Shown: positions 36,037-45,251 of the stretch, one piece after another
Numbering within the stretch: the first letter of the stretch is position 1
Layout of the letters: each line of letters starts with the position of its first letter
NCBI GenBank assembly: GCA_007026445.1
Contig: VDMD01000143.1
Span: 1 to 56,155, forward strand
Length of the DNA stretch: 56,155 nt
Origin: Schizophyllum amplum
Lineage: Eukaryota; Basidiomycota; Agaricomycetes; Agaricales; Schizophyllaceae
Direction: 5' to 3'
Notes under the pieces: model-generated
The model's database searches: none
Told to the model about the DNA's origin: nothing
The model's input: the letters and a program-made list of their open reading frames with translations, nothing else
Translations under genes and position numbers: made by a program

Positions 36037-36381
36037 TTACCTAACGGGTTTAAGGGGCAGCGCAGATCCGGCGAGACCGTGTGAGATCACGATCTCTACC
36101 CTTTGGAACTTCTTTTGGAAGGCTATCCCAAAAACGACACGGTTGTTGCTACCGAGCGACGCGCCAGTTGTGCAGACGTGCACCGTCTGACCTTCGTCTG
36201 ACACTTGGTGGCTGTCGGTGGCGCTGTTCGGGCCGTATACCCAGCCCTGCACAAAGCCCATCGACTGTACGCACAGGCAGGTTAGGGAGGTTTCACTTAG
36301 GTTCCACTGCGCGTACGTGCGCAGCCGGTCGCACTCAAGGTCTAGCAAGATCGAAGTAAAACAAGATATTATATATGGCAA
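36037..36381 (-). CDS. orphan open frame, possible small protein
   Basis: A single frame of 114 residues has basidiomycete-like codon use (C/G-ending codons dominate through its body) and a balanced composition including ECDRLRTYAQWNLSE and NNRVVFGIAFQKK. I do not recognise the family. Its first dozen codons overlap an A/T-rich TATA-like stretch ending in ttgctag, which looks like an intron acceptor, so the true gene may begin in an upstream exon or the frame may be an exon relic. It sits beside repeat-rich DNA. Confidence 0.35.
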   Translation of the reverse strand: MPYIISCFTSILLDLECDRLRTYAQWNLSETSLTCLCVQSMGFVQGWVYGPNSATDSHQVSDEGQTVHVCTTGASLGSNNRVVFGIAFQKKFQRVEIVISHGLAGSALPLKPVR

Positions 36382-36770
36382 ACTCTGGATGGAGGTCAGC
36401 GCCTACGCTGCGCTGCAAGCTTCAAGCCCAAGAGCAGAAGACACAGAAAAGCTCGGTCTGAGCCCAGGACAATAGGGCCGTGCGCGCCGTTTGAAGCGGC
36501 CGAGGCCTCGCCAGCCGATGCCATCGTTAAAACGCTCACTTTTTGTGGCGGCGTACGTGCCACGGTATCGCGCCCTCAAACTTGACGTCTGGATCGATTG
36601 CGGCGTCGCCTCGGTAGTTGGCCCTCGGGGCGTCGCAGCTCTACATAGGTCAACTCTCACTACCATGCGGCTTTATGTGAATCTCTAGAGAGATTCACGG
36701 AGGCGTTGACTTAGAGGAGGACAACTTGCTCTGCAAGACGTGGCGTGAGACAAAACGGCGTCATGGGAAC
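36382..36770. other. gene-poor edge of the repeat block
   Basis: No gene is recognised. A near-palindrome (gtgaatctct, 2-nt spacer, agagattcac) lies at 36677-36698 and could form a 10-bp hairpin. Confidence 0.45.
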
Positions 36771-36887
36771 AGATTGTGAGTCCGGCAAGCTCCGAGGTAC
36801 GAGCTCCGGCCCGCCCAGGATCGCCTCTTGCTGCGATCGCTCATCGCAGCCGCGTCGTTGCCCTCGCCGGGCTGCACAGCTCAAGCA
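36771..36887. repeat. direct repeat A, copy 1
   Basis: It begins agattgtgagtccggcaagc and ends cacagctcaagca. It matches 37609-37760 at both ends, with an internal length difference of about 35 bp. Confidence 0.85.
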
Positions 36888-37069
36888 TAGGGAGGCGGAA
36901 TGCCCTCAAGACTTGCCATCGCCGCTCGAGTACCTTGCAGGGCACATTATGTCCTGACTAGTAGCGTATTCGCGGTTGTATGGCAAGAGGCTGCCCCGTC
37001 CACGCCATGTACCGGGGCGTTCGCTTGACGATCAACGCTCCCCGGTTCGAGATAGACTCGAGTAACGTC

Positions 37070-37280
37070 GCTTACATTGCCCGCTGCATACGAGATCCAC
37101 GTCGCTCATATACGTCGCCCACGTCGCTCATACGCCGCCCACGTCGCTCATACGCAGCCCGCGTTTCTCATGCGTTGCTTATACGCACAGCCGGTTGCGT
37201 TCGAGATTCACGTCGCCCACGTCGCTCATACGCAGCCTGCGTCTTCTCACGCAGCCCATACGCAGCCCGCGTCGCGCCAG
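37070..37280. repeat. minisatellite of CACGTCGCTCATACGC-type units
   Basis: Around ten degenerate units of 15-20 bp (cacgtcgctcatacgc, cgcccacgtcgctcatacgc, cagcccgcgtttctcatgcg and similar) run in tandem. The spacers are not unique and the units are imperfect, so this is not a CRISPR array. Confidence 0.8.
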
Positions 37281-37478
37281 AGTCTGTCTTGTCGCCTTTG
37301 CCCCGCACAGCGCTCCGGTAGAGTTTGCCGATACGAGACCCACGTCGCCGATTGTACATACCCCGCTTCACTAAGCGGCCAAGGTTCTCTGGTGCTCCTG
37401 CAGAGGGCCTCAGGTCGTGCGCTCCTTCTGGTCGGGGATCAGCGTGTTCGCTGACGCGTCGCTGCACTCCTTCTTGGA

Positions 37479-37610
37479 TGGGAGTCGTGCTCACGCGCTG
37501 ATCCCCAGATCCTTCGAGCCTGTCGCCACCTCTCTGCAGCAACAGAGAGACAAGGGAGGTGGCGTCCCCCAAACAAAGAGCCCAAGAGACGAGAGCAGAC
37601 GAATCCATAG
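37479..37610. repeat. direct repeat B, copy 1 (132 bp)
   Basis: By eye this is identical over 132 bp to 37861-37992. It runs from tgggagtcgtgctcacgcgc to gcagacgaatccatag and abuts repeat A copy 2 at its right end. Confidence 0.9.
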
Positions 37611-37760
37611 ATTGTGAGTCCGGCAAGCTCCGAGGTACGAGGGGCGGGCCGGAGGTTGGTCTATGGATGATGGCAGCGATCGGAAAAGTCCGATCGCCTC
37701 TTGCTGCGATCGCTCATCGCAGCCGCGTCGTTGCCCTCGCCGGGCTGCACAGCTCAAGCA
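37609..37760. repeat. direct repeat A, copy 2
   Basis: This is the second copy of repeat A, carrying an extra internal segment around tctatggatgatggcagcga compared with copy 1. Its right part (gatcgcctcttgctgcgatc onward) matches copy 1 closely. Confidence 0.85.
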
Positions 37761-37860
37761 CCCACCCACCGCACCCTCTGAAGACATTGCAGTGTCCGTG
37801 AATTAAGAGAACTAGAGTCGTGTTTCAATGGTGCTAGAACTCGGCTCTGGGATCTGGGGC

Positions 37861-37992
37861 TGGGAGTCGTGCTCACGCGCTGATCCCCAGATCCTTCGAG
37901 CCTGTCGCCACCTCTCTGCAGCAACAGAGAGACAAGGGAGGTGGCGTCCCCCAAACAAAGAGCCCAAGAGACGAGAGCAGACGAATCCATAG
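37861..37992. repeat. direct repeat B, copy 2 (132 bp)
   Basis: This is identical to 37479-37610 over its length by visual alignment. The order in the region is A1, B1, A2, B2, which indicates duplication of an A-B unit. Confidence 0.9.
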
Positions 37993-38115
37993 AGCCGACG
38001 TACACCACGCTATCCACGTGACTGGTCACATGACTCGTTCAAGTTACGGCTCCGATCAGCCCTGGGCCTGAACCTGCCACTAGTTTTTCTTTATTTCTCT
38101 CGAATCTCTGCGTAG

Positions 38116-38419
38116 TACAGCGGTTTGCAAAATAGTAGACCATCTCCGCGCAAAGCAGTCACTATGGTCATCATTCCCACGCCCCGCCGCCGAACGCGCC
38201 GACATGCAACGTCGCCTCAAATGGCCGTTTTTGCAGCCGTAAGATCCCCAATATCATGTTATATGGAGGTCCTTGGAGAGGATATGAAGGGCTACATAGC
38301 ACGTAAATGACACGTTGTGGTAGACGAATGGGCGGGACCTGTCGGCGCGTCCGGCGGCGGAGCGTGGGAATGATGTGGTCTTTGCGTTGAGATGGTCTAC
38401 TATTTTGCAAACCGCTGTA
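38116..38419. mobile_element. MITE 1, 300 bp, TA target duplication
   Basis: Perfect 29-bp terminal inverted repeats (38118-38146 and 38389-38417) begin CAGCGGTTTGCAAAATAG and are flanked by TA on both sides (38116-38117, 38418-38419). Imperfect inverted similarity continues inward for about 85 bp (catcattcccacgc and gccgccg blocks at both ends). There is no transposase frame. TA duplication and CAG-starting ends fit the Tc1/mariner superfamily, perhaps the Fot1/Pogo branch, so this is a non-autonomous element. Confidence 0.85.
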
Positions 38420-38826
38420 ATGTGTCACATAACACACTCTCAATTTCGAAAGCTGTTTCCTATCTATAATGCAAAGGTATGTGTCAGATTATAAGTAAGT
38501 TATTATAGATGTGCATGCAATGATATCCAAGTAAATAATCACCCGACACGCAAACCAGCACTGCGCGATTAATTGAGAAGGGAGGATAAATTCTTCCATG
38601 AGTACAAAGCATGCTACGCGGAGCTTGTCAGTCTCGCCTGGTGAGCATCCGGGATGACCGCCGTAGGTAAGTGACCGTACGACGTACATCCATTGCAGGA
38701 ACGGGTATCCTAGAAACCCTAGACTGCGACCGCGGCCAGGCTACGCCCAAATAACCTCAGACTGGCGCCTGACGTGCTGTGGCCTCTACTATTCTTTTGT
38801 TGTTCCCCGCTACAGCGCATTGACCC
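38420..38826. other. intergenic, A/T-richer
   Basis: No gene or repeat is recognised between the MITE and the unrecognised Pro/Ser-rich gene. Confidence 0.45.
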
Positions 38827-40158
38827 TCACTTGAGATTCCGCAGCCGGCTGCGCACGGCGTCAATGTCCATGTTCCATTCACCGCTCCACTCCTTCTCGC
38901 GCCGCCGCCTTTCCTCGGCAGGCGTCATGAAGTTTTCACCTGGAGGACGCGGGAATGACGGATCCTGCGGTAATATGGGGACACCGCTTTGGAACGGCCT
39001 ATCGGCGGGGGGCATCTGCGCGAGCGAGTCCTTCAGGAAGGGCTCGGTCCAGGGCATCGGCGCGTTCATGGGTGTATCGATTGCCCATGACATGGGGGCG
39101 GCGCTGCGCGAGGGGACGGCGCGCGCCCGCGGCTTGGACGCGGCCGCGGAGCGCGAGCGCTGCAATTTGCTCGTGCTGCGGCGCTTTGCGAGTGCGGGAG
39201 AAGGCGTGGGCGGGGGTGTCGTTGCGCGCGGGGGAGCCGGCGCGGGTGCAAAAGCCGGTGCAGGCGGTGGGGGCTGCGCTTCGGATACAACCTGCGGCTT
39301 ATGCGCGGTGACAGCGGGTGCTTGTTCGTCGCCAGGGAGAGTCCACGCGCTCAGGGCCGCGGACATGTCGGATACGCTGCGGCTCCGTCGCCGCGAATGG
39401 GGCGTGTTGGACAACCAGTCCTCGTCGTAGGGCCGTCAGTTTCGCCGAAGACTAACGACGGGGGGACTGAAGACCATGTCAGTATCTGCCATGTAGGGGT
39501 TTGGTGAGGTGCGCACCGTTTTCACCGAGCGTACGAGCCAGCTTGGCCATCTTCTTCCGACGGAGCTCCTGCGGTGGCACGTTCTGCGGCTGCATTGGCG
39601 TGAGAGGCGTTAATGGCGTGGAAGGTCGAAGCTGGCGGAATTCGGCGTCGCGGGAGCGGATGACGGTCTGCCAGGGCTCCGCGGTGCGTAGTGTATGTCC
39701 GTAGCCGGTTGTAAGCGCAGTAACAGCGGTGCGGGCGCATCCTGCCTGAGCCTTCCAGTTGATCCCGCAAGAGAGAGACTCGGCTTATGTCGCGAAGGGC
39801 TCGTGGGAGCGTCCTTGAGTTCCCGCGCGAGTTCGAGAGACGCGCGGGACGCCATTGAGTCGGACATTCCGTGTCCGAATATGCGTGCCTCACGACGATG
39901 GGAGCGCATGCCGGCACTGGCGAGGGAGGGGGACTCTGTCCGAGATATCTGCGAACCTGTGGGGAGGCGGGAAGATGATGTGGAGCTGGAGGTAGATGGG
40001 CGAGACTGGGATGGCGACAAGGAGGACGAGCCTGCGTCCTCAACAAGATGGGGCGTGGTGCCCAAGATCGAGCCGAGCTTGCGAGTCGAGCGCATGAGGC
40101 GGTCGCGCTCGTCGGGGGCCAACGCATTGTATGTCGAGGGGAGTACGGAGGTCGACAT
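38827..40158 (-). CDS. unrecognised Pro/Ser-rich fungal protein, frame interrupted
   Basis: Two exons (40158-39517 and 39451-38827) are joined by a GTGCGC...TTAG intron. Conserved-looking blocks are NALAPDERDRLMRSTRKLG, VIRSRDAEFRQLRPSTP, NVPPQELRRKKMAKLARTLG, DEDWLSNTPHSRRRSRSVSD and the C-terminal EERRRREKEWSGEWN. These blocks fall in different frames: one base is missing near the GGG run at 39733-39735 and another near 39430-39432 (plus-strand coordinates). I do not recognise a family; the sequence looks like a disordered protein with a charged helix. The frame breaks probably reflect sequence errors, since both are at short homopolymers, but a decaying gene is possible. Confidence 0.6.
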
Positions 40159-41072
40159 GCTACACAAGACCGGCTGATCTGGTGACTGTAGGAGAAGATA
40201 GACAAAGGAGGGTGAAGTAGGCTACTTGGTTCGCCTGATGATGGTCGAAAACAAAAAAATTATGGGGATTATAAGGTTGAGGCTGCGTTTCGTTGTCAGG
40301 GCCGGCGACACGCAGCATCCGAGCACCTTATTATGGAACACGTGGCAAGTATTTGTGCCCAAAGCGGAAAGGTGTGGCGCTACTAGTACCATCACTCCAT
40401 CATATGGCATGCTTTTGGCTCCTCCGGTCTCGGCCAAGCTCTGGCAGACTGGCCTGCGCTTTCTTGACGACGACATGCTCCCTTCTCATGTCCGCATGGT
40501 CATCTGAACCCTTGTAGAGGCTTATGTACGCTGGAAGTCGCCTTAAATATAGGCCGAACCTGTTCCTTTCCACTTCAAGTTGTCGCGACTGTCCCCGATT
40601 GCCAAAGTTCCAACCTCCAAAACAAATCCGAGTCGAACAGTGGCAGTGCACAAAACAGTCTCGAGACTCTCTTCGCTTTCGAATCTTATGAAGTTTTCAC
40701 AGCAAGTTGACGGTTCACAGAATACCAGTTTATTTATGTATGCACACCGGTCTGAAGGGCAACTCTTACTGAATTGTCCTTAAGGGAGCTGCAATTGTAC
40801 GATCGCTGCGGCCTGCGTGAGATTCTGCAGGGGGAAAGGCTGTAGTACTTCGATGTACGACCGAAAGCACGGTATCTGGGGCCACACAGTTGAACTTGAT
40901 GTATGTAGGTGCTCGTGGGTGTGAGCGTGAGAAATGTGATCACGCTCACGCGACTGATCGCGACGCGACGCGCCTCTCGCGCCGACACCAGGCCGACACC
41001 GTCCTCCACCCCTCATCACACTGATTTCTGCCCCTCCCACTGGCCTTCTGCGCAGTTGAAACAGCTGACAAC
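40159..41072. other. divergent intergenic region
   Basis: This is the upstream region of the unrecognised gene (-) and the helicase (+). Short overlapping frames only; no recognised element. Confidence 0.5.
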
Positions 41073-43477
41073 ATGGCAAAACGGGGGCCAAAATACCGCT
41101 TCTACGCTGTCAAAAATGGGCGGGAAGGGCCGAGGGTGTACACTACCTGGGACGAGGTCAGTGGACAGACTTTTGGAGCCTTCGTGCTGCTGCTCACTAC
41201 AGCTATGCCTTGAAGTGCGCAAAGAATGTATGCTCTCTACTCTAAGTGTAACTCAGAGAAGCTCGACTGAGACACTGTACAGACGCAGCGCATCTCCAAT
41301 GCGGTATTCAAGGGGTTTAACTGCATAGAAGATGCGGAGGAATTCATAGCGAGTGCGTGTTATGCATGGGGCTCATTGAGGAAGCTGACAATTGCATGCC
41401 TGTCTAGTTATGATAGCCAATGGTGTACAACCTCCACCCGCACCTCTACTTACACATGTCCCTCCTGCAACGGAGGCAGACATCCCTGCGCTGGCCATCC
41501 CGCGTATCGAACCTGCCGCTGTCAAGCTTTCACAGGACCAGAAGCGCGTCCTCACTCGAGTGAAGAAGGGACAGAGCGTCTTCTTCACTGGATCGGCCGG
41601 TGCGTGTAGTCCTCTTTGCCCCTATTCCCCTTTGCTCTAAATGCGCCACTCCAGGGACGGGCAAGTCCCTTCTCATGCGAGAGATCATCGACTACAAGAG
41701 CGGGCGTCAATCCCGGCGATTGGGCATTACCGCCACGACGGGAATCGCGGCGTGCAACATAGAAGGCACCACCTTACACTCTTGGTCCGGTCTCATGCCC
41801 AACACGAAGGATGGGAAGGATCTGGCTGGTAAGCTCTTTGGGCAGAAGATGATGAAAAACACCCTAGAGCGATGGAAAGAGACCGACACGCTCATCATCG
41901 ACGAAAGTAAGGGCTTTTCGCCGATCTATCGTCCATGCCTAAATACATATATAGTCTCGATGCTTGACGGTGACCTGTTCGACACACTGGTGCGTAGATG
42001 CGTCGACCTGCCTATCATATTGTTGACAATTGCCTGTGTGTAGGAAGAATGCGCACGTTGTATACGGCACAATGACGAGCCCTTCGGCGGCATTCAACTG
42101 ATTATTTCTGGCGACTTCTGTCAGTTACCGCCCGTGCCGGACCGCAGTGGCAAGCCAATGAAATTTGCCTTCGACGCGCAGTCATGGGAGCGTTGCATGG
42201 GCGAGCCCATATTCCTCAAGAAGGTCTTCCGGCAAAAGGAGCAGAGTAAGCCATCTGTCTCAGTCAAGAAAGCGAGAGCTGATGAGAGCTCTGTCAGCCT
42301 TTGTGGACATGCTCAACGAGATGCGGTTTGGGAAGTTGAACCCGGACACGATAGATCGGTTTTACAAGCTCTCGCGGCCGGTAACGTATACGGATGGGAT
42401 TGAGCCCACCGGATTGTGCGTCTTGCCGTGCAGATTCTGATGAAGCGACATGCTGAGCGCCTGCTTCAGATACTCGACGCGAATGGAAGTGAATGCGGCC
42501 AACATGGATCGCCTTCGGCGTCTCCCAGGACCGGGCAAGGTCTATCAGGCGCGAGATCGCAGCGGAATCGACAGCAAAGGCAAGCATGTCTCCGAAAAGA
42601 CGATGGACGAGCTACTCGAAAAACGCACCATTGCGCCGAAGGATATTGAGTTGCGGGTATGCCATGTTCCAATCCTGCGTACACTTTAGCAACTTTTTTC
42701 TTAGATCGGCGCGCAAGTCATGCTTATCAAGAACCTCGTCCAAGGCGTGCTGGTAAACGGCTCCGTCGGGAAACGTAACTGCGTTCCGCACGCCGCTCGA
42801 GGCGCACCACGAGCGAATGGCCATCGCCGGCGTCCAGCCGCCCGAGCCGGGCATGTCACTGGGCGCAAGGGAGAAGGAGAAGTTCGACCGCGCGAAGGAG
42901 CTGCAGTGGCCTGTGGTAAGGTTCGCGAACGGGCGAGAGCTGCTATGCATCCGGCCGAGTTTACAGTGGAGAATGCGGATGGGGGGATGGAGGCGGCGAG
43001 GGAGCAGGTGAGCGCGAACAGGAGGACGGAGAATGGGGGTAGCGAGGGAGGGAAAGAGGCGAGGCTGACGAAGTTGCAGATTCCGCTAATCCATGCGTGG
43101 GCACTAAGCGTGCACAAGTCGCAGGGGCAGACACTGGAGCGCGTTCTCGTCGACCTGCGGCGGACGTTTGAGAAGGGGCAAGGTATGAATATGCTCGGGC
43201 TTCACATGGGCGACGATGACTTATGGAGGACATGGCAGCGTATGTCGCGTTGTCTCGCGCGACGCGCATGGACCAGCTGCAGGTCCTGAACTTCAGTCCG
43301 GACAAGTACGTCTCGGCTTGAACATGAAATGTATGACGCGCTGATGTACTGTCGGTCAGAGTGCGGGCCCACCCACGCGTCCTAGAGTGGTACAATGAGG
43401 TACCGCCTCAACCGGAGGTGGTTGACATCTCCGATGAAGACATGGACGAGGAGTTTGACGTGGCGTTCATAGACTGA
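41073..43477 (+). CDS. PIF1-family DNA helicase with N-terminal RNase H1-type hybrid-binding domain
   Basis: Twelve exons (41073-41156, 41216-41227, 41283-41352, 41408-41599, 41655-41906, 41955-41989, 42044-42245, 42289-42415, 42470-42656, 42705-43182, 43239-43305, 43360-43477) give about 607 residues. Residues 8-55 form an RNase H1 hybrid-binding domain ([20 protein letters not shown], then [17 protein letters not shown]). The helicase follows: Walker A GSAGTGKS, TTGIAA, Walker [33 protein letters not shown], and C-terminal [18 protein letters not shown] and [19 protein letters not shown]1 enzymes unwind DNA 5'-3', including G-quadruplexes and RNA-DNA hybrids. Exon 2 is 12 nt. In exon 10 an extra base near 42774 and a missing C near 42951 shift about 59 codons out of frame; the alternative frame there is clearly PIF1 ([27 protein letters not shown]). 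Confidence 0.9.
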
Positions 43478-43641
43478 TCTGCGCTGCTGGTGTTGCTTTG
43501 GCACGATTTACAGCGGACCTTGATTTTCCTGTCCATTATAGCTGCATAATACTGTATCCCATTATCAAAGCTCAAACCCCAAAGCGGATCCCCATTTTTA
43601 CGCACGGCCTTTTGAGCGCCAACAACCCAACTAAGTACACC

Positions 43642-44596
43642 TCAGATGATACCGAACCACTTCAAATCCTCCTCGCCCTGCACCGGTACTGTGTGGCCAA
43701 CGCCCTCTGCGGAGATACCCTGGAGGTTGTCGCCGTACACAAACTTTGTGTAGTTCGCCAGCGGCGTATCTGTCAAAGTCTCCGCTGGTGCGTCCGCGTC
43801 GTATCCGAAGACGCCTGCCCATTGCTTCACCTCCTCGGCGAAATTAGGGTAAAGCAGCGCGTCGTCGATGGTCCCGTGGTACTCCTGCATACGCGGGTAC
43901 GTCCCGTTGTATCCCGGGTACATGTCGAAGACGACATTCGCCCACTGCTCCTGCGTTGCAGTGGACTCGCCAGTCGAGCAGGTCGAGTTCCAGGCGTCGA
44001 CGCCGCCCGTGGCGGACATGAAGCATCCCGCTGCCACGCCCGAATAGACGATGCCGGCTGCGAAGACGTCTGGATACGCCGCCGCCAGCACGTTTGTCAT
44101 CATCGCTGTGAGTTCAAATGGTTAGCTAGGCAGCTTTCGGATACTTGAGTAGAAGGCGAAGCTTACCCCCCGACGAAGATCCGGTGACGAAGATGCGCTC
44201 GCTGTCGACGCCCCATTGCGCCTTCGCGTAGTCGACCATGCTGACGATGCCGTAGCTATCGCCTCCCGCACCGTGCGTAAGCGTCTCGAAGGAGCTGACG
44301 TCCCAGCAGGTGCCCTCGTTCGGCGAGCTGGGGTAGACCACCACGAAGCCGTACTGGTCTGCCAGCTGCGCGTAAGGTGTGCCCTCGAAGTACGCGGTTC
44401 CGGTCCCGGTGCAGTAGTGGATGGCGACGATGAGCGCAGGGGAGTCGGTGACCGTTGTCGGTAAGTAGTAGTACATGCCCACGCCAGTGGGGTTGTCGCC
44501 AAAGTCGTTAACCTGCTCGAGGGTGGAGGTGAGGCCAGAGACGAGGGGCGCGCATGCGAGTAAGGCGGCAGACAGTGCGGCGGTGAATCGAGCCAT
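43642..44596 (-). CDS. secreted acetylxylan esterase-like CE1 esterase
   Basis: Two exons (44596-44167, 44105-43642) give 297 residues. A signal peptide (MARFTAALSAALLACAPLVSG) is followed by the PHB-depolymerase/CE1 fold: LIVAIHYCTGTG, the nucleophile elbow TGSSSGAMMTN formed across the intron, DVFAAGIVYSGVAAGCF, HGTIDDALLYPNF (acidic residue) and GVGHTVP (His). The family removes acetyl groups from xylan outside the cell. No carbohydrate-binding module is attached. A minus-strand TATATAA (44685-44679) lies about 85 nt before the ATG. The frame is intact even though neighbours on both sides show indels. Confidence 0.92.
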
Positions 44597-44678
44597 GGTA
44601 GGACCAGGTATATTGATCTGCGGGGAGGATTATCGGGCGAAGAGAACAGCGCGTCCTTGCCGTGGCTGAAGCGTCTAC

Positions 44679-44685
44679 TTATATA
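44679..44685 (-). promoter_or_regulatory. TATA box of the esterase gene
   Basis: On the minus strand this reads TATATAA, about 85 nt upstream of the esterase ATG. Confidence 0.55.
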
Positions 44686-45251
44686 GGGATCCGGGACATG
44701 CGGCCGCGCGATGTACGCGCGCACGGATTTCTCCTGTACCTCGGGGAAACTTGACGGTCGCCAGACTCGCTGATCTGTTGCCTCGAGGGATGTTCAAGAT
44801 TAGACTCAAAAAGAGCTCCGTATTTCCATCCCCTCGAGCAGGGGACGCAACTTGAACTTCAGGACGACAAGGCTCCAGCCTCCTCCAGGCTAAGTATGTT
44901 TTCGAGTTATCTCTGATTGTCCACGGACTGAGGACGGCATTTAGCCACATATGAAACTTCGCAGCGCTTCAAGAGCGATGCTCTCATTGGGCTTCAGAAG
45001 TTCATGGCGGAATAGTCTGAGTGAGTCTGACACTGACATGGCTCTGGCAGAAAACTTGAACAAAGGCGACGGGATGAGTCACCGGCAAAGCGGTCCGACT
45101 TTCCGACAACGTGGTCTCGGCTCAAAGCGACGTCATGGAGCTGGTGTCATCCCGAAGTGTCATGACATTCACAGCCGTACGGCAGTGGGGGGTCGGGGTC
45201 GGACGACTGCGCCGTGCGCGTCCGACATTCTCATTCTTGTCCTGAACCCTC
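44686..45251. other. divergent intergenic region
   Basis: No gene is recognised between the esterase (-) and the SYLF-SH3 gene (+). Confidence 0.45.

Noticed and set aside
37070..37280. Possible CRISPR array
   Set aside because: Units are degenerate and tandem without unique spacers of constant length; the genome is fungal.
36771..37992. Long terminal repeats of a retrotransposon
   Set aside because: Copies are only 117-152 bp and interleaved, with no TG..CA ends, primer-binding site, gag or reverse transcriptase between them.
40909..41328. 139-residue plus frame starting upstream of the helicase
   Set aside because: It is out of frame with the HBD exon and runs through introns 1 and 2 of the PIF1 gene.
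43498..44148. 216-residue plus frame opposite the esterase
   Set aside because: Antisense shadow of the esterase second exon.
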